Positions 22,925 to 35,106 of a DNA stretch of 64,000 nt are shown here, one piece after another. The notes beneath the pieces were generated by a model. That model worked only from the letters and a program-made list of their open reading frames with translations, had not been told where the DNA came from and searched no databases. Position numbers and translations under genes: made by a program. The stretch is from the NCBI RefSeq assembly GCF_003144115.1, contig NW_020311999.1, positions 204,239 through 268,238 on the forward strand. Direction: 5' to 3'. Origin of the DNA: Tilletiopsis washingtonensis. Taxonomy: Eukaryota > Basidiomycota > Exobasidiomycetes > Entylomatales. The number at the start of each line of letters is the position of its first letter. Position 1 is the first letter of the stretch.

Positions 22925-23262
22925 GCGGCTCCTGCAGTACCGAGCGATTCTGTTCGCTCTCTCTGCGCTTCCGCCTCGCATCTCTCCGCACCTCGCATCC
23001 GTATATCTGCCGCTCCTAGTCACTTGTCGCCCGCGCCATTGGCCGCTTAATCTGGCAGGCCCCTCCTTTATCCCATCTCGAGCCTCGCAATCGAACACAC
23101 ACGCTATGAACAGACGTGCAAGAGGGTTGTAGGCGCCCGACGGAGGATCTACAGGTGATGCAGCGCAGAGGAAAGGGAAGTGGTGCAGAGAGGGGATATC
23201 ACGAATCGACAGGACGAAGGAGCAACGCCGGGAGCACTGCCGCAGGTGTCTTCCCGACCGCG
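22925..23262. other. Convergent 3' intergenic region
   Basis: 338 bp between the tail ends of the SET/NAP and PH-domain genes; nothing coding was recognised. Confidence 0.6.
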
Positions 23263-25763
23263 CTATGCCTGGCTCGCGCCGATGCTGCGATGGCTGGCGT
23301 TGCTCGGCACGCGCGGCCGCTGTGGCGAGCGCTCCTCGTCGAGGGTCTGCGCCGCTGTCTGCACTGGTGCCGCACCAGTGGCGCCCGAGTTGGAGCTTGC
23401 GCTGCGCACCGGGCGCGCAGGCAGTGCCGTCTTGGCGCTCTGCGAGGCGCTCGTCGGCGAGCCGAGCGTGGCCGAGGGTGCCGGCGCCGGCGCAGCGAGC
23501 TGCGGCGTGGGCGTGGCGGGCGGCTGCGTCTGGCCTCTTGTGCGCGTGAGCAGCGCCTGGATGGCCGAGAGCCACTTGATCTCCTCCTCCTCCGTCGGTG
23601 CGCACACGACAAACGTGCGCTTGGGCGTGAGGATCTTGAAGCAGTGCTCCTTCTTGCGCTTCTGCGACTCGCCGCGCCCCACGCCGGGAACGCTGACGCC
23701 GCCCATGCCGAGCCCGATGTTGGACAGGCCGCTCGTGACGCCAGACACTGCGCTCGCAGACGGCGTGGCGGCTGCGGGAGTGCCAGACGTCGATGCGCCG
23801 GGCGACAGCAGCGGAGCAGAGGCGCCCCGCTCAGCTCCGGGCGCTGCTGTGGGTGTCGCCTCGGCCGACTGTCCAGCAGCAGCAGCAGGTGCCGCCGCAT
23901 CGGAGCCGGCTGACGCATTGGCGCCCTCGGCAGACGGCAGGCTGAACGAAAAGGGCGCGCCGGCGTGCGACGGGCTCTGCAGAACGGGACTCTGCGGACC
24001 GCCGCCCGGCGCACTGAGTCCGCCGACGGGCTGGCCAGTCTTCTTCGACGTGTACTCGAGCGCATCGAGGATGGACGAGAGCGGAATGGCGCGGTTCGCC
24101 TTTGCGTCCTGTGAGCGGCGAGAGAGTCAGCGTTCTGCTGCATGTGGCCTCTTCTGTGCGGCACTCACCATGTGGCTGCGCGTGTACATCAGCGTCGAGC
24201 CGGTGAGGACGAACCAGCGCTTGCGCCACGTCTTGCGCCGCGAGCTCTGCTTCATGAGGTAGCCCTGGTGGATGACTTTGTTCGGATCCGTGGCGCGCTG
24301 CGGTGTCTGCGGCGCCGAGGGTGCGGTGCGCGAGGCAGACGGCGTTCCTTGGGCGCTTTGAGGCTGAGCAGGAGCGGCGACAGGCTGGCCGGGTAGCGGC
24401 ATGGCCAGGTCCGCGACTTCGTCCTCATCCCAGTCCTCTTCCTCCTCATCCGACGAGCTCATCGCACCCGCGGCGGCAGCAGCGGCAGCAGCTGCGGCAG
24501 CCGTCGCGGATGCGCCGCTGCCTGGTGCGCTGTCCGGCTTGAGGCTCCAGCCAGTCGTGCGGCCCTCGCCGCCCGACGAGCCGACGGACGTGTCGCGCGG
24601 CGCATGCGGCGGCCTGTCGCTCGACGAGCCCTGACGCACGGAGCGCCGCCGTGCCGCGCCCTCGCTCTGCGACACCTCGCCGCTGGAGAGATGCGGCGAC
24701 GGCGAGCGGGCCGCACTCGGGGCCGCTGCCGTTGCCGCAGCGCCATTGCGCAGCGCCGGCGGGCTGCTGCCGAAGCTCTGCCCGGCAGATGACTGACTGG
24801 CATAGCTGAGACCAAACTGCTCGGCGCTCGCGCCCGCCGCCGCACGCAGTCCCTGGCCGCCGTGCTCGCCCTCGGACGCACTGGCGGAGAGCGACGTGGC
24901 GGTGAGTGGCGAAAAGGCGAGGCCGTCGCGCGAGGCGCCGGCCTGCTGGCTGCTGCCGCCGGGCGACGCCAACGAGCCGGGAATAGCGCGAGGACGGGCT
25001 GGCGCATCATAGCGGCCCGCGCCGGGGATAGTGACGGAGATGGTCTGCGGCGTCGGTGTGTTTGCGCCTTCGCCTGGCGTCGGCAGGTCGCCGTCGTCGC
25101 GCTCGTGCGAGCTGGTGATGGTGCTGCGCTGGCGCACCTGCTCCTTGACGTCGAGCAGCGCCGCCAGCCAGCTCTCCTTGTCGGCCTTCGAAGAGGCGCG
25201 CACGTAGTACTGCCGCGACGACGTGACGATGCCGAACGCATGCTCGACGCGCTTCAGCTCGATGGACGCCACCGTGTGCACGTCGCCCATGTCGATGAAG
25301 CGCAGCAGCTGGTACTCCTTTTCGTTCTTGTAGTAGCACAGCTTCGACGAGCGCAGCACGAACCAGCGCTTCTTCCAGTTCTGCGAGCGCGTGTCAGCAC
25401 AGACAAAGCGTCGCTGCGGCAGCGGCTGTGTGCGAAGCTCACCTTGCGCTTCTCGCCGCGCTTGTACAGGTAGCCGCTCTTGACGGTCGTCTCGTTGCGC
25501 AGCTGCTCGCCCGCCGTGCCCTCGTCGTCGAGCGCCGCCTCGTCGCCGTCGTCGCCGTCGTCGCCCGAGCCGAACTCGTCGTCGGCCTCGCTTTCGGGCG
25601 CCGAGCCGGCACTCGAGGCGCCGCGGCGGTGCGAGGGCGAGCGGTGCGGCTGTGGCTGCTGCGGTGCGGGCTGCGGCACCTGCTGCACAGGCTGCGGCGG
25701 CGCCTGGCTGCTGGGCTGCGACGAGGCGCTGCCGCGGCGGAGTGCCGCGAGCGTGGCGGGCAT
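23263..25763 (-). CDS. Tandem pleckstrin-homology domain protein (Opy1-like)
   Basis: Exons 25763-25443, 25380-24169 and 24108-23263; 792 residues. Two PH-domain cores are visible. The first (about residues 98-205) has 'SGYLYKRGEK', 'NWKKRWFVLRSSKLCYYK' and the closing Trp helix 'KESWLAALLDV'. The second is split: 'QGYLMKQSSRRKTWRKRWF' leads into a long Ser/Ala/Pro-rich insert before 'HCFKILTPKRTFVVCAPTEE' and 'IKWLSAIQALL'. The second PH therefore has an insert of over 100 residues in a loop. Two PH domains suggest phosphoinositide binding at the plasma membrane, as in yeast Opy1 (inference). Low-complexity Ser/Pro/Ala linkers include a poly-Ala run. Start MPATLAALRRGS; divergent from NDUFB11. 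Confidence 0.85.
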
Positions 25764-26083
25764 GGCGCGCGCCGGGCGGTGCGGATGCGCAGTGGACAAG
25801 AGGAGCAGAGGTGGCAGAGGCAGTGTGGAAGGGCAGGATGCGCGGGGCCGAGGCGGGGCGAGTGCGGGGCGGGCGCGATGGAGGCCAGGCGCTTGCTGCG
25901 CCCGATGTGGAGCGCCGCTGCCGCCAGCCAGAGGAGCAGGCCACGCACGCCACGTGCGCGACGCCGTGCGACCAAGCCATCGCCGCCGCCGCGCGCGTCC
26001 AGCTGCCCGGCTCCGCGGCGCCGCTCCCAAGCCCGCATCGCAGCGCACCCGGCTTGCCTCCGCACCTCGCGCACCCACTCACC
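25764..26083. promoter_or_regulatory. Shared divergent promoter region of the PH protein and NDUFB11
   Basis: 320 bp between opposite start codons; very GC-rich, and no specific motif was assigned. Confidence 0.5.
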
Positions 26084-27099
26084 ATGTCCTCGTCGCGCGC
26101 TCTCGCCTCGCTCCCTCGCGCATCGCTCGCGCGCTCCGCCGCGCCGCTGCGCAGCGTGCGCCACGCCAGCGGCGGCGGCGCATACAACCAGCCCTCGGGC
26201 CGTCTCTTTGCCGAGCAGGTGCGTGCGGCTGGAGGCAGTAGGCGTCGCTAGAATGCCGGGCGCTGACGCTGCACACCCTGCAGCCGCTGGCAAAGGGCCA
26301 GCGCCGCGAGAAGGAGGACTGGGAGCGCATGTGGTTCTGGGGCATGTGGGGCGGCATGGGCCTCGCAACTGTGCTGCTGTGGTACAAGCCCGACACGAGG
26401 TGAGTCGTGCGCGCCAGACAAGAGCAGAGCGGCAGGAGCAGGGGCAAAGAGGGGCATAATGAGGCGTCTCTGGCTGTATGAGCGCCAGGAGAGGCTCGAG
26501 GCTGGAAGCAGCACTCTGTGCATGAAGCGCAGCTCTGCTCGCATCTGTCGTAGTGGTGCCGGGCTCGAGCTACATGCTGCGACTTGCCCGCTCTACACAG
26601 CCGTGTGCTAGGTTCACTGCCAGCTCTGGACATTCATAGCGTCTTCCAAGGCGACGGTGCTCCGTCTGGGCCGAGTGCCGAGCTCTCTGCTAAAGAGAGC
26701 GGCGCAAGGGGCGCCCTGCTCCCAACGAGGTCGCGCCCGGCTCGGGCGACGTCGGCCTGCTTGTGCGCTGCTGGCCGCGGCCTATGCTGCTGGTTGAAGA
26801 GTCCAGAGGAGCGCCGCAGCTCTGTGGGCCTCTCGGGCCCGGTGCATACGCTGCTTTTGCGAGTGGAGTGGACGCCGCGCTTGCCCCAGCGCCGTGCGCG
26901 GTTCGCTGCCTGTGGCGGCTAGGCTCCGTGTCGTCCGCTCTCTTCTCTTCATCTCGCGATGGCCAAAGTCTAACGGGTGCCTCTCTCTCGCAGCATCAAG
27001 ACGTGGGCCATGGCCGAGGCCAAGGAGCGTCTGGAGAAGGAGGGCGGCACCTGGAAGTACGTGCCGTCGGCCAACTCGGGACACCCGAACGGCGCATGA
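26084..27099 (+). CDS. NDUFB11: Mitochondrial complex I subunit NDUFB11 (ESSS)
   Basis: Exons 26084-26218, 26284-26399 and 26994-27099; 118 residues. This is an accessory membrane-arm subunit of NADH:ubiquinone oxidoreductase. The N terminus (MSSSRALASLPRASLARS) is a typical cleavable mitochondrial presequence, followed by the ESSS signature 'NQPSGRLFAEQPL' and 'KEDWERMWFWGMWG', a single membrane helix, then 'LWYKPDTSIKTWAMAEAK'. The second intron is 594 nt, about ten times the local norm, with a CTAAC branch site and a pyrimidine-rich acceptor. Its presence shows that the organism has a canonical proton-pumping complex I. Confidence 0.93.
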
Positions 27100-27255
27100 G
27101 CGGAGGATGGGAGAGGGCTGGGAATGATGATCTGTAAGAGAGACGGCCTGGCGCATGGTGAGAGACGAGAGGGCCTGGCACAGTGTCCGGTGGAACGAGG
27201 AGCAGAGCGCAGACATGGTCCGCACGAGTCGGCGCATCGTCCGGGAGCATCTATG

Positions 27256-29313
27256 TCATTGCCGGTCTCGACCAGGCTGCGCACGCGCTTCCGCCTCTGC
27301 CTCTGCCTCGAGCTTGACAGCAAACGGGCTGGCCGCTCGCAGTCTTGCGCCCACGCGCAGAAGCAGAAACGGCGACAGCGCCAGCACGGCAGCGATGCCC
27401 GCCAGCACCGTTGTGGCGATCTGGTAGTCCAGCGCTTGGTACACTGCAGGGCGGCGACGTCAGAAGTTGGAGTCGATTCAGAGGAGCAGTCGAGTGCACT
27501 TACTGCGCCGCGCAAAGAGCGGAAAAGCTGCATGCCGAGTGGCTGTCAGTCCTTGTGCAAGGTCCTCGCAGCAAGCTCCTCACCTGTGGCGAAGATGTTG
27601 CGTGAGAAGGACTGTGCCGCCAGTGCCGAGCTCGTGTAGCTGCCGTAGATGTCGCCAAAGTACTGAAAGATGGAGACGTAGAAGAGGAAGAGCCCTGCCA
27701 TGAGTAGCGCCGAGGCGATCTGAGGCACCGCCCACGGCAGGCGCGGCAGCGTCGTCCATGCGTAGAAGAAGAATGCTGGCACAGCAGGGGCGATCAGATG
27801 GGAGCTCGTGTAAGTCTCAGGCCCACCCTTGGTGCTCACCTGCAGCGAAGAGCACGCCGCCCACGCATGCCTCTCGCAGGCGTGCCTCGGGCGCATGCGT
27901 CTTCTGCATCGGCCAGCGGCGCGTGCTGAAGACGTATGCGAGAAAGCCAAGCACGGCGCCGACTGCCAGGCCCACAAAGGCGAGGCCCGTCGTGCCGTTC
28001 TCGTCGCGAAAGCCGTGCTGCGCAAAGACGAGCGGCACGCTCTGCAGGAAGAGGTAGAGGCAGCCCCAGGCGAACGAGATCCAGATGCAGAGCACGGTCG
28101 TGATGGGCTCGGTGAAGAGGAAGCGCAGCGGCCGGATCGCCGAGACGCTCAAAGCGCCGCGGAGCTTGGCCATCCGGCTCTGAAGCGACTGCGCGCCGTC
28201 TGGCAGGCCACTGCGCTGGAGCAGCTTCTTCGGCAGCGTCTCGCGGTTGAGAAACAGAAGCGCGAAGAGCATCGACGGGGCGCCGAGAAGAAGCTGTTGC
28301 AGTGTCAGCATGCTGGCACTCGCCATCGCGACTCGCCATCGCTCGCCACCACGACTCACCATCGTCCAGTGGATCCAGCGCCAGCGGCCATCAATCGTGG
28401 CCCAGGCGAAGCCGACGGGGCCCATCGGAGTGCCAGCAAGCGCCGAGAGGGCGAAGAGCGCCATGGGGAGCGTGCGCTCCTCCTTCAGCCAGATGTCGCC
28501 GCTTTGCACAGGTGTTAGCTGCAGTGCAGGCAGACGCGAGGCTCTGCCGGCTCACAGGGTCCCGCCGACCATGGTGCTGCCGACGCTTCCGGCGGCGCCG
28601 CACAGAAAGCGAGCCTGGAAAGGGTTAGCGCAAGGCCGACTTCAGCAGCAAACAGACGCACCACCAGCACGGTTGCGGCATTCTGAGCCAAGGCGACGGG
28701 CAGGAAGAAAACTGGTGTGCGCGGTTCAGCGGCAATCGACGCCTGTTGTGGTGCCGTTGATCCTCACGGAAGAAGATGGCGTACGAGACGAGGTAGACGT
28801 ATCTGCGGCCCACGGCCTCGCTCAGCGGCGCCAGGATGAGCGGCAGGAGCGCACACGACAGCGTGAAGCTGCGCGAGACGTCAACAGCTGTGCCAGTGCA
28901 CTTGTCCCGCTACGACGTACGCAGAGATCCCAGCTACCAGCAGCAGCCGTGGCTCAGCGAGATCGCGCACCATGGCATCGATGCCGAGCGACTGGAAAGG
29001 GCAGTCAGCGCCGCAAGTCACCGCATTTGGTTCGCCTCCTACGCACATACGCCGACGCAGCGACGGAGATGAGGCTGGAGAAGTAGCAGGCACCCAGCGT
29101 CACCGTCCACTTGCGCGCCGCGGACCAGCGCATCGGGTCGTCGACGACGGGCGGCTGGTGCTGCTCCGCAGTCGACGGCGCCGATGATCCCACATCGGGC
29201 TCTGGCTGCTTCTCTGCGTCGACAGCCTCTGCACTTCTGGCATGTGACCGTGCCTCATCGCTCAAGGCTGTCTTGATGTCGCCGCCGTTGACGCCTGCGG
29301 CTTGCCTCTCCAT
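27256..29313 (-). CDS. Major facilitator superfamily transporter (DHA1 drug/polyamine:H+ antiporter type)
   Basis: Ten exons: 29313-29047, 28991-28921, 28868-28768, 28711-28662, 28614-28556, 28501-28360, 28293-27840, 27775-27584, 27527-27504 and 27443-27256; 515 residues. Membrane protein with the DHA1 pattern: a cytosolic head, 'RKWTVTLGACYF' entering helix 1, motif A-like 'LSEAVGRRYVYL' after helix 2, 'ARFLCGAAGSVG' in helix 4, 'MGPVGFAWA' in helix 5, and near the end 'SALAAQSFSRNIFA', 'FPLFARRMYQALDYQ' and 'LSPFLLLRVGARLR'. The last intron splits PLFARR from the terminal helix. Small exons (24 and 50 nt) are fixed by phase and family motifs. Substrate unknown; such proteins usually export toxic compounds or polyamines at the plasma membrane. 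Confidence 0.9.
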
Positions 29314-32300
29314 GTTGAGGAGCCTCCTTCTCGCCGGGCGCGCGGCGTTGTGGTGTGGGGAAGCAGCTCGCTGTGCCGCCTCCACCGCTCCTGATCTTCA
29401 AATTCGCGCCCGCGCCGCGCCGCGCGCTCCATCCTGACCATGCCCGCTCGCACGTCGCTGCGGCAGCATCATCGATGCTGCTCAAGTCTCGAGCTGACAG
29501 GCTGTTCTCGAGGCACACTGGATCTGTAGGACAGAGCACTGCGTGCGTCGAGACGCACTCGGTAGCTCAAAGCCGCTTTGAGGACGGCGTGGCGCGCGCC
29601 ATGTGCGCCTTCTTGTCGCCCGCTCTGCGACCGGCCACGACCTCCTCCTGGATGTGAGCGGCCTTTGCCCCCTCGCAATGCACCTGTGCTCAGTGCCGCA
29701 CGAGAGCGCCGGGCGTCGCGGTCTTCCGTCCGACTGACAGGGTCCGGCGAAGCTGCACGACATCGCGCAAGGCACGGATGCGGCTGACGGCCTGGCTGGC
29801 CGCTCTCCTGGATGCCAGATCCTCTGCTTTGCGCCGCCAAACATGGAAGCGAGTACAATCAGGGCCGCGACAGGCAGCTGTCGACCTCCGCTGACCTAAA
29901 GCGTGAGAGACGCACGCGCGGACGAGGGCACGAATGTTCTGAGCGTATGACGAATGACGACGGCCATGCTGCTCGGCTGACCGTGGTGTGCAGCGTGCAT
30001 CTCATTCCGATGCAAGGGTGCGCCGCGGGCCCGCAGCTGCGGTACAGCTGTCTCAGGTGTCTCTTCTCTGCAGAGAGTGAGCAGCTGAGACACGCACGGA
30101 GGAGAGATCTGCGAGACGCAGCGCACGGCCCTCGATGTAAGCACATCTCCGCGGTGCCCTCTGACCTCTCTCAGCGCCGGTGCGGACATTTGCGGACCCG
30201 ATGTCCTCGCTCATGCTGCATCGCCGGTGCGAGGAGGTCGGGCAGCGGCCCATTCGACGCCAGGGTGCTGCACTCGGCGGGCGTTGGCAGGAAAGGCCGT
30301 CTGCACCTCTGCAGCGCCGCGCAGCGCAGCGCCAGGAGCGGTGCAGCTCGCTCGCCGCAGTTTGAGTCAGAGTCAGAGTGCCTTTCGCGTCGCGTCGCGC
30401 GTCGATGGCGTGGCCACTTCGCCGCCGGCGCTGAGGCTGCATCCCATCGGCGCCGCCCTCGTGGTCGCGAGGCACTGCAGCTGCGGCACAAAGGCTCGGG
30501 AGAGTCGGGGCCAGGATCCGGTCGGCCCCATCGCTCAGGCACCATCCATGGCGACGTCTGCGCAGGCACAGCGGTGTGCTGCAGCCACGCCAGGCGCAGG
30601 CACGTGGCTCCGACGCCGGCCGGGCGCCGACAAGGAGTGGAAACAGGCGAGGAAGGGACAGCAGAGGATGCCGCCCTGAGGTGAGGGTGGAGTGTCGACG
30701 TCGGCTCGTCACAGTCGCACGAACGCCAGCTCCACGGAAGCGCAATCTCGACGTGGGGCAGGCAGGAGCGGGAGCAGACGTCGTGTGGGGCCGCGTTGGG
30801 AGCCGAAGAAGCGCGAACTGCTTCCCGTGGGGTCCACGTCGCATGAGCCACGCCAGCACGATGTCTGCCCTCTCTCGCTTCTGCTCAGCATGCAGGCCGC
30901 TCAGGAGGCAGCCTCGCTGATGCCTCGGGCATGGCTTTGCCCCAGTGGTGACCATTTGCGAGCCGGCGTGCGGCAGGCCGTGCGAATGTTCATGCGGGCG
31001 ACGACGCTTCGCTGGCGGCCCGCTGCGTGCCAAAGAGAGTGCGGCGCATCAGACGCAGGGTGCATGAGCAAGATGTGGTCTGTCCAGCGCTCGGGAAGGA
31101 AATACTGTGGTTGCTCGGTGCGAGGCAGAGTACACGCGCTCGGCAGGCCGCTTCGCGGCGCGCACAGGCAGTCTGCAGCCCTGCTCAGGCTTCCATGCCG
31201 TCCATCGACGCCGCCGCGAGCTTTCTGAAGCTCGATCCTGCGTCCATCAGGAGCTCCTTGCTGAGATCTGTTGATAGAGCGTGGAGCGGCTTCATGTTGC
31301 GCTCGAAGCGGCGAGGGCAAGCGAGCGGCTGCGCGCTACGGTGAGCGAGCGGCACAACCACGGCTGCGCAGGGATGCGCGCCGAGCGCTGGCTGCGGTTT
31401 GCCCATGGCCCCATGAGCACGCTACGGCCGGGAGAACGGCTGCATCTGCAGCATGCAGCGCAGGGCAGCATGGGCCGCTTTTTGGAACAAGGAGCTTTGC
31501 AGCGTGCAGGAGCGGGAAGGGGAAAGGAGGCTAGCGCGGCGGCTCCGGCGGCGCGTGGGTGGGGACCGCGAGAGGGGCAGCGAGAGGAGGTGTGCCCAGC
31601 ACACGGCGAGTGGCACTCCAGGGTCTCGACGACGACAAGGCGCGAGCTCAGAAAGAGCGCAGCAGCCGCAGCTGCCACGCTGCCGGCCAGATGCCCGGCT
31701 GCAGCTGAGCAAGCCGCAGCCGCAGGTACGGGAGCCCGCCGAGCTCGACGGCACGGCAGCCGCAGCGGGCCGCACGCCGGGAGCGTGTCCGCTGCAGCAC
31801 CGCGGCGGCTTGCAGCGTCCTGCAGCTCTCTCTCGGCCGCTCCGTCACCGTCTGCTGCTGACTTTGTCACAGGGCACGCTGCGCGCTGCCTTCGTGCGGC
31901 TGCTTGGGCCCTCTTGGACGCCCGCGGCGCTGCATGAGAGATCCTCGGCGCCACCTCCCTTCCCCTAATCGAGTCGCCGTCGCAGCGCTCCTGCGCATGC
32001 GCGCGCGTACGCCCGCCCGCTCCCGCTCCTGAGCAGAGCGAGCGACCCGAGAAGAGGACGCAGGACGAGCATGCACGGAGGCGGCCTCGTCGCGCGCGGC
32101 GCGCGTTCGTCCGGCGCGCTTGCGACGCTCTTGCCATCTCTGCTGCGCTGCCCTCTCGCGCTCGCTCGTCGCTGCAGACGCGACTCGCAAGTGCCGGGCC
32201 TTTTGCGTGTGCGCTGCACTGGCGCAGATCCTGCCTCTGCCCGAGCCCACATGCTGAGGTGCATGCGCCGTGCGTCGGCCAGCCGCAGCATGCACGCACA

Positions 32301-33305
32301 GGCCGGCCCGGTCTCGCCGTGCTCCCCGGAAGCAGCGATGATGCGCTGTGCCGTGCCAGATCTCACTCTGCGATGCGCTGCAGCACGCCGCTGCGCGACC
32401 CTGCACGGTCTCAGAGCGCAGCTGCGGCTTGCTGCCGAGCAAACAAGAGGGCGCAGGGAGCGCTCGGTACGCGCGTTGGGCGCTGGAAGGCAGCAGCGGT
32501 GCCGGCAACGCCTGCGCTGGTGCTGACGGCTGCGGCTCGACGAGGCGGCATCCTCCATGCTCGTCCTGCGCTGTTTGCAGGCCAGCTCAGGGCGAGCTAG
32601 CGGAGCGCACTAGCCTGCCGCGGCGGTGCGCGTGGTGAGGTGCGGTGCAAGCGGCGGAGGAAGGCGCGGAGCATGCTTCCCGTGCGGCGTGGCGACAGAG
32701 CGCACTGCAGCGTCGGCGAGCTGCAGCTGCAGCTGCGCGGTCGCTGCGCCCGAGGCTGCTCGAGGAATTCACAGCCAGCGCTGCGCTCACACGCCGGCGC
32801 ATGCCTCGCTTTGCTGCCTGCTCGGCCACAGAGCGGCAACGCAGGCGGCGCTGCGAGGGCCGCCGACGCCGGCCGTGCCTCCGACGCTCGCCGCCTTCGC
32901 CGCCGCCCTCGCAGCTTCCCTCCGTCCCGCACTCTCCGCACCCTCTCTTCCTCGCTCGGACCCCCTGCTCCATCTCGTCTCGTCGCGGCCGTCCGTCTCG
33001 CGTCCAGGCTCTCGGCTCTCTCTCTCTCTCTCTTTTTTGCTTCGTCTTCCTCGGCTCGTGCTTTCTCTTGCACGCGTGCCTCTGTCACCCTCGCATCGTT
33101 CTGCCGCGTCGAACTCGAGGTGTCTCGCACGCGCACACGCGTCATCGCTCCTCCGTCCAGCGCAAGCGGCAAGGCTGCGGCACGGCAGCGAAGCTGCACC
33201 TGCTCCTCTGTCTGCCTCCTCTCTCCTCCACCACACCCGATCCTGGCCCCTCCCCACCCTCGCGCGCGCGGCGGAGGCGCGCCCTGATCTCCTCGCGGCG
33301 CGCAC
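29314..33305. other. 4-kb region with no supported gene
   Basis: The longest gene-free stretch in the window, lying upstream of both flanking genes. Frames on both strands are Arg/Ser/Ala-rich without motifs. A short minus-strand frame at 31185-31303 ('MKPLHALSTDLSKELLMDAG' onward) has fair codon bias but no start context or partner exon that I could establish. A pyrimidine-rich tract at about 32900-33080, including (TC)n and T-runs, fits a promoter/leader for the seven-TM gene at 33306. Confidence 0.5.
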
Positions 33306-35106
33306 ATGGCGTCCGAGTACCCGGCGAGCGCGCTGCTCGGCAACGCCTCGGTGCCGCTGCCGCTCGTGCGCACCGGCGTGCTCTTCATCATCGTCTACTC
33401 GACATGCACGGCGCTGCTCTTCCTGCTGCTGGCCACGGTGCTGCGCCGCCACTCCTTTGGCGAGGCCAGCCCGGCCGAGCGGCGCGCGCGCCTGCCCATG
33501 CTGGCAGTCTTGAGTCTCAGCATGGTGCTAGGGTTACTAGGCAGCATCTTGAACACTGTGAGTGGCACGTTGCGCTGCTGGCCGCAGAGCAGCCTGTCCT
33601 CTTGCGACCTCTCTGACCCACTTTGTGCAGGTCTTTTGGGCAACGCTCCTGCTGCGCGACCGCGAGCAGAGCACGATGCGCGCCGCGCCGTACTGGTGCG
33701 CCACGACGTCCTTTCTCTTCATCACGCCGCTCGTGGCGCACTGCGCGCTCGTGCTGCGCATCGTCGCCTTCTACCCGCCGATGCTGGCGGCAAGCGGCAA
33801 GCGCTGGGCAGTGGCGGCGTTCCCGACGCTGATGAAGGTGGTGCGGATACCGTTCATCGTGCTCTACCTCGTCGCCGGCTACCGCTCCGTTGCGGCTACC
33901 GGCGCCGGTGGCTTTGACGAGGGCCTGGCGCGGCCAATGGAGACCAAGTGGGCCGTCGCCTACTTTGCCCTCACGTTCCTCGACAACGCCTACACGACGC
34001 TCTTTCTCCTGCGCAAGTTCCACCAGCTCGGCTACGAGGCTGGCCTGCACGACAATGCGCTGCTGGTGCGGCGGCGGACATGGCTGGTGGACCAGGCCAA
34101 GCAGACGTGCCTGGCCATCGGCTTCAGCCACATCATCCCGACGCTCTTCACGCTCGTCGTTGTCATCTGCCTGGCGACGCCGGCCGTGGGCCGCACGCGC
34201 AACGGCTTCATCCTGGTCGCCAATGTCTTTGTCAGCGTGTTCGGCTCGACGCTGGCGTGCACCAACTCGAGCGCACGCTGGCGCGACGATCGCTTCGCCA
34301 ACGGCACGCCCGGCCCGCGCAACTCGGTGCCGCGGCGTGGCTCGTTCAGCGACATCGAGGGCGGCCTGCTGGCGCGCGGCCGCACGTACAGCATCCAGCA
34401 GCAGTCGCAGCAGCCGACGTCGCAGAGCATGCTGCGCGACACGAGCTCCGTGTCGTGCATGACGGCGCTCGACGAGCGCCGGCAGCGTCGCTGGCGTGCG
34501 CCGGCAGGCCGTCAGGTGCGCATCGGGCCGGCGCATGCCGAGGCTGCCGAGACGGCTCGGGCGTCTGGCGCCGCACCACGGCAGGCGCCGCTCTCTAGCC
34601 GCTCGCTGGCTCGGCAGCTCGCGGCCTACGCTGGGCCCGGCTCCGGTCTGGGCTTCTTCCGTGCGCCTGCGTCGTCTGGCGAGCCGGTCGCACCGCACCA
34701 CCCCGTCTACACGCACGACACGGAGAAGACGCTCTCTGCCGGCAGCAGCTCCGGCAGCGCCCGCTCAGGCTGCGGCTCGGACAAGACGCCGGCGCCGTCG
34801 TCGGACGACGAGCGTCTTGCGCCGCTGAGCTGCGAGATGACCGAGCTTGGCCGGCCGGCCTCGGCGAACCCTCCGTCGTCGCCCTTGCGCCAGACGCCGC
34901 CATCGCGCCGGCTCAGCGCCTGGGCTCTTTTTGGCTCGCGCACCGGGCAAGCGAACGACGACGCCGCTGCCTCGCCGCGCACGCCGCACCCGCTCGCCAC
35001 GCCCATCATGTCGCGCTCGCCGTCGGCGTCGCCAGACGTCTCCGAGGCGTGGCACAGCGCCGCACCCGACTTTGACCTCGAGGTCGACTTCCGCCGCAGC
35101 CGCTGA
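33306..35106 (+). CDS. Uncharacterised seven-transmembrane protein with long cytosolic tail
   Basis: Exons 33306-33557 and 33631-35106; 575 residues. I do not recognise a named family. Seven hydrophobic helices fill the first ~330 residues, beginning with 'GVLFIIVYSTCTALLFLLL' and ending with 'GFILVANVFVSVFGSTLAC'. A Ser/Pro/Ala-rich tail of about 240 residues follows, with possible phosphorylation clusters and an acidic last stretch 'PDFDLEVDFRRSR'. The N terminus has an Asn-Ala-Ser glycosylation sequon (GNAS), so it may face outward. The topology resembles fungal GPCR-like or Rta1-like proteins, but no diagnostic motif supports a ligand or G-protein role. Confidence 0.85.

Noticed and set aside
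31185-31406. Short minus-strand frame ending 'FRKLAAASMDGMEA' with fair codon bias, and an overlapping small plus-strand ORF.
   Set aside because: No convincing upstream exon, start context or homology; too short to call a gene.
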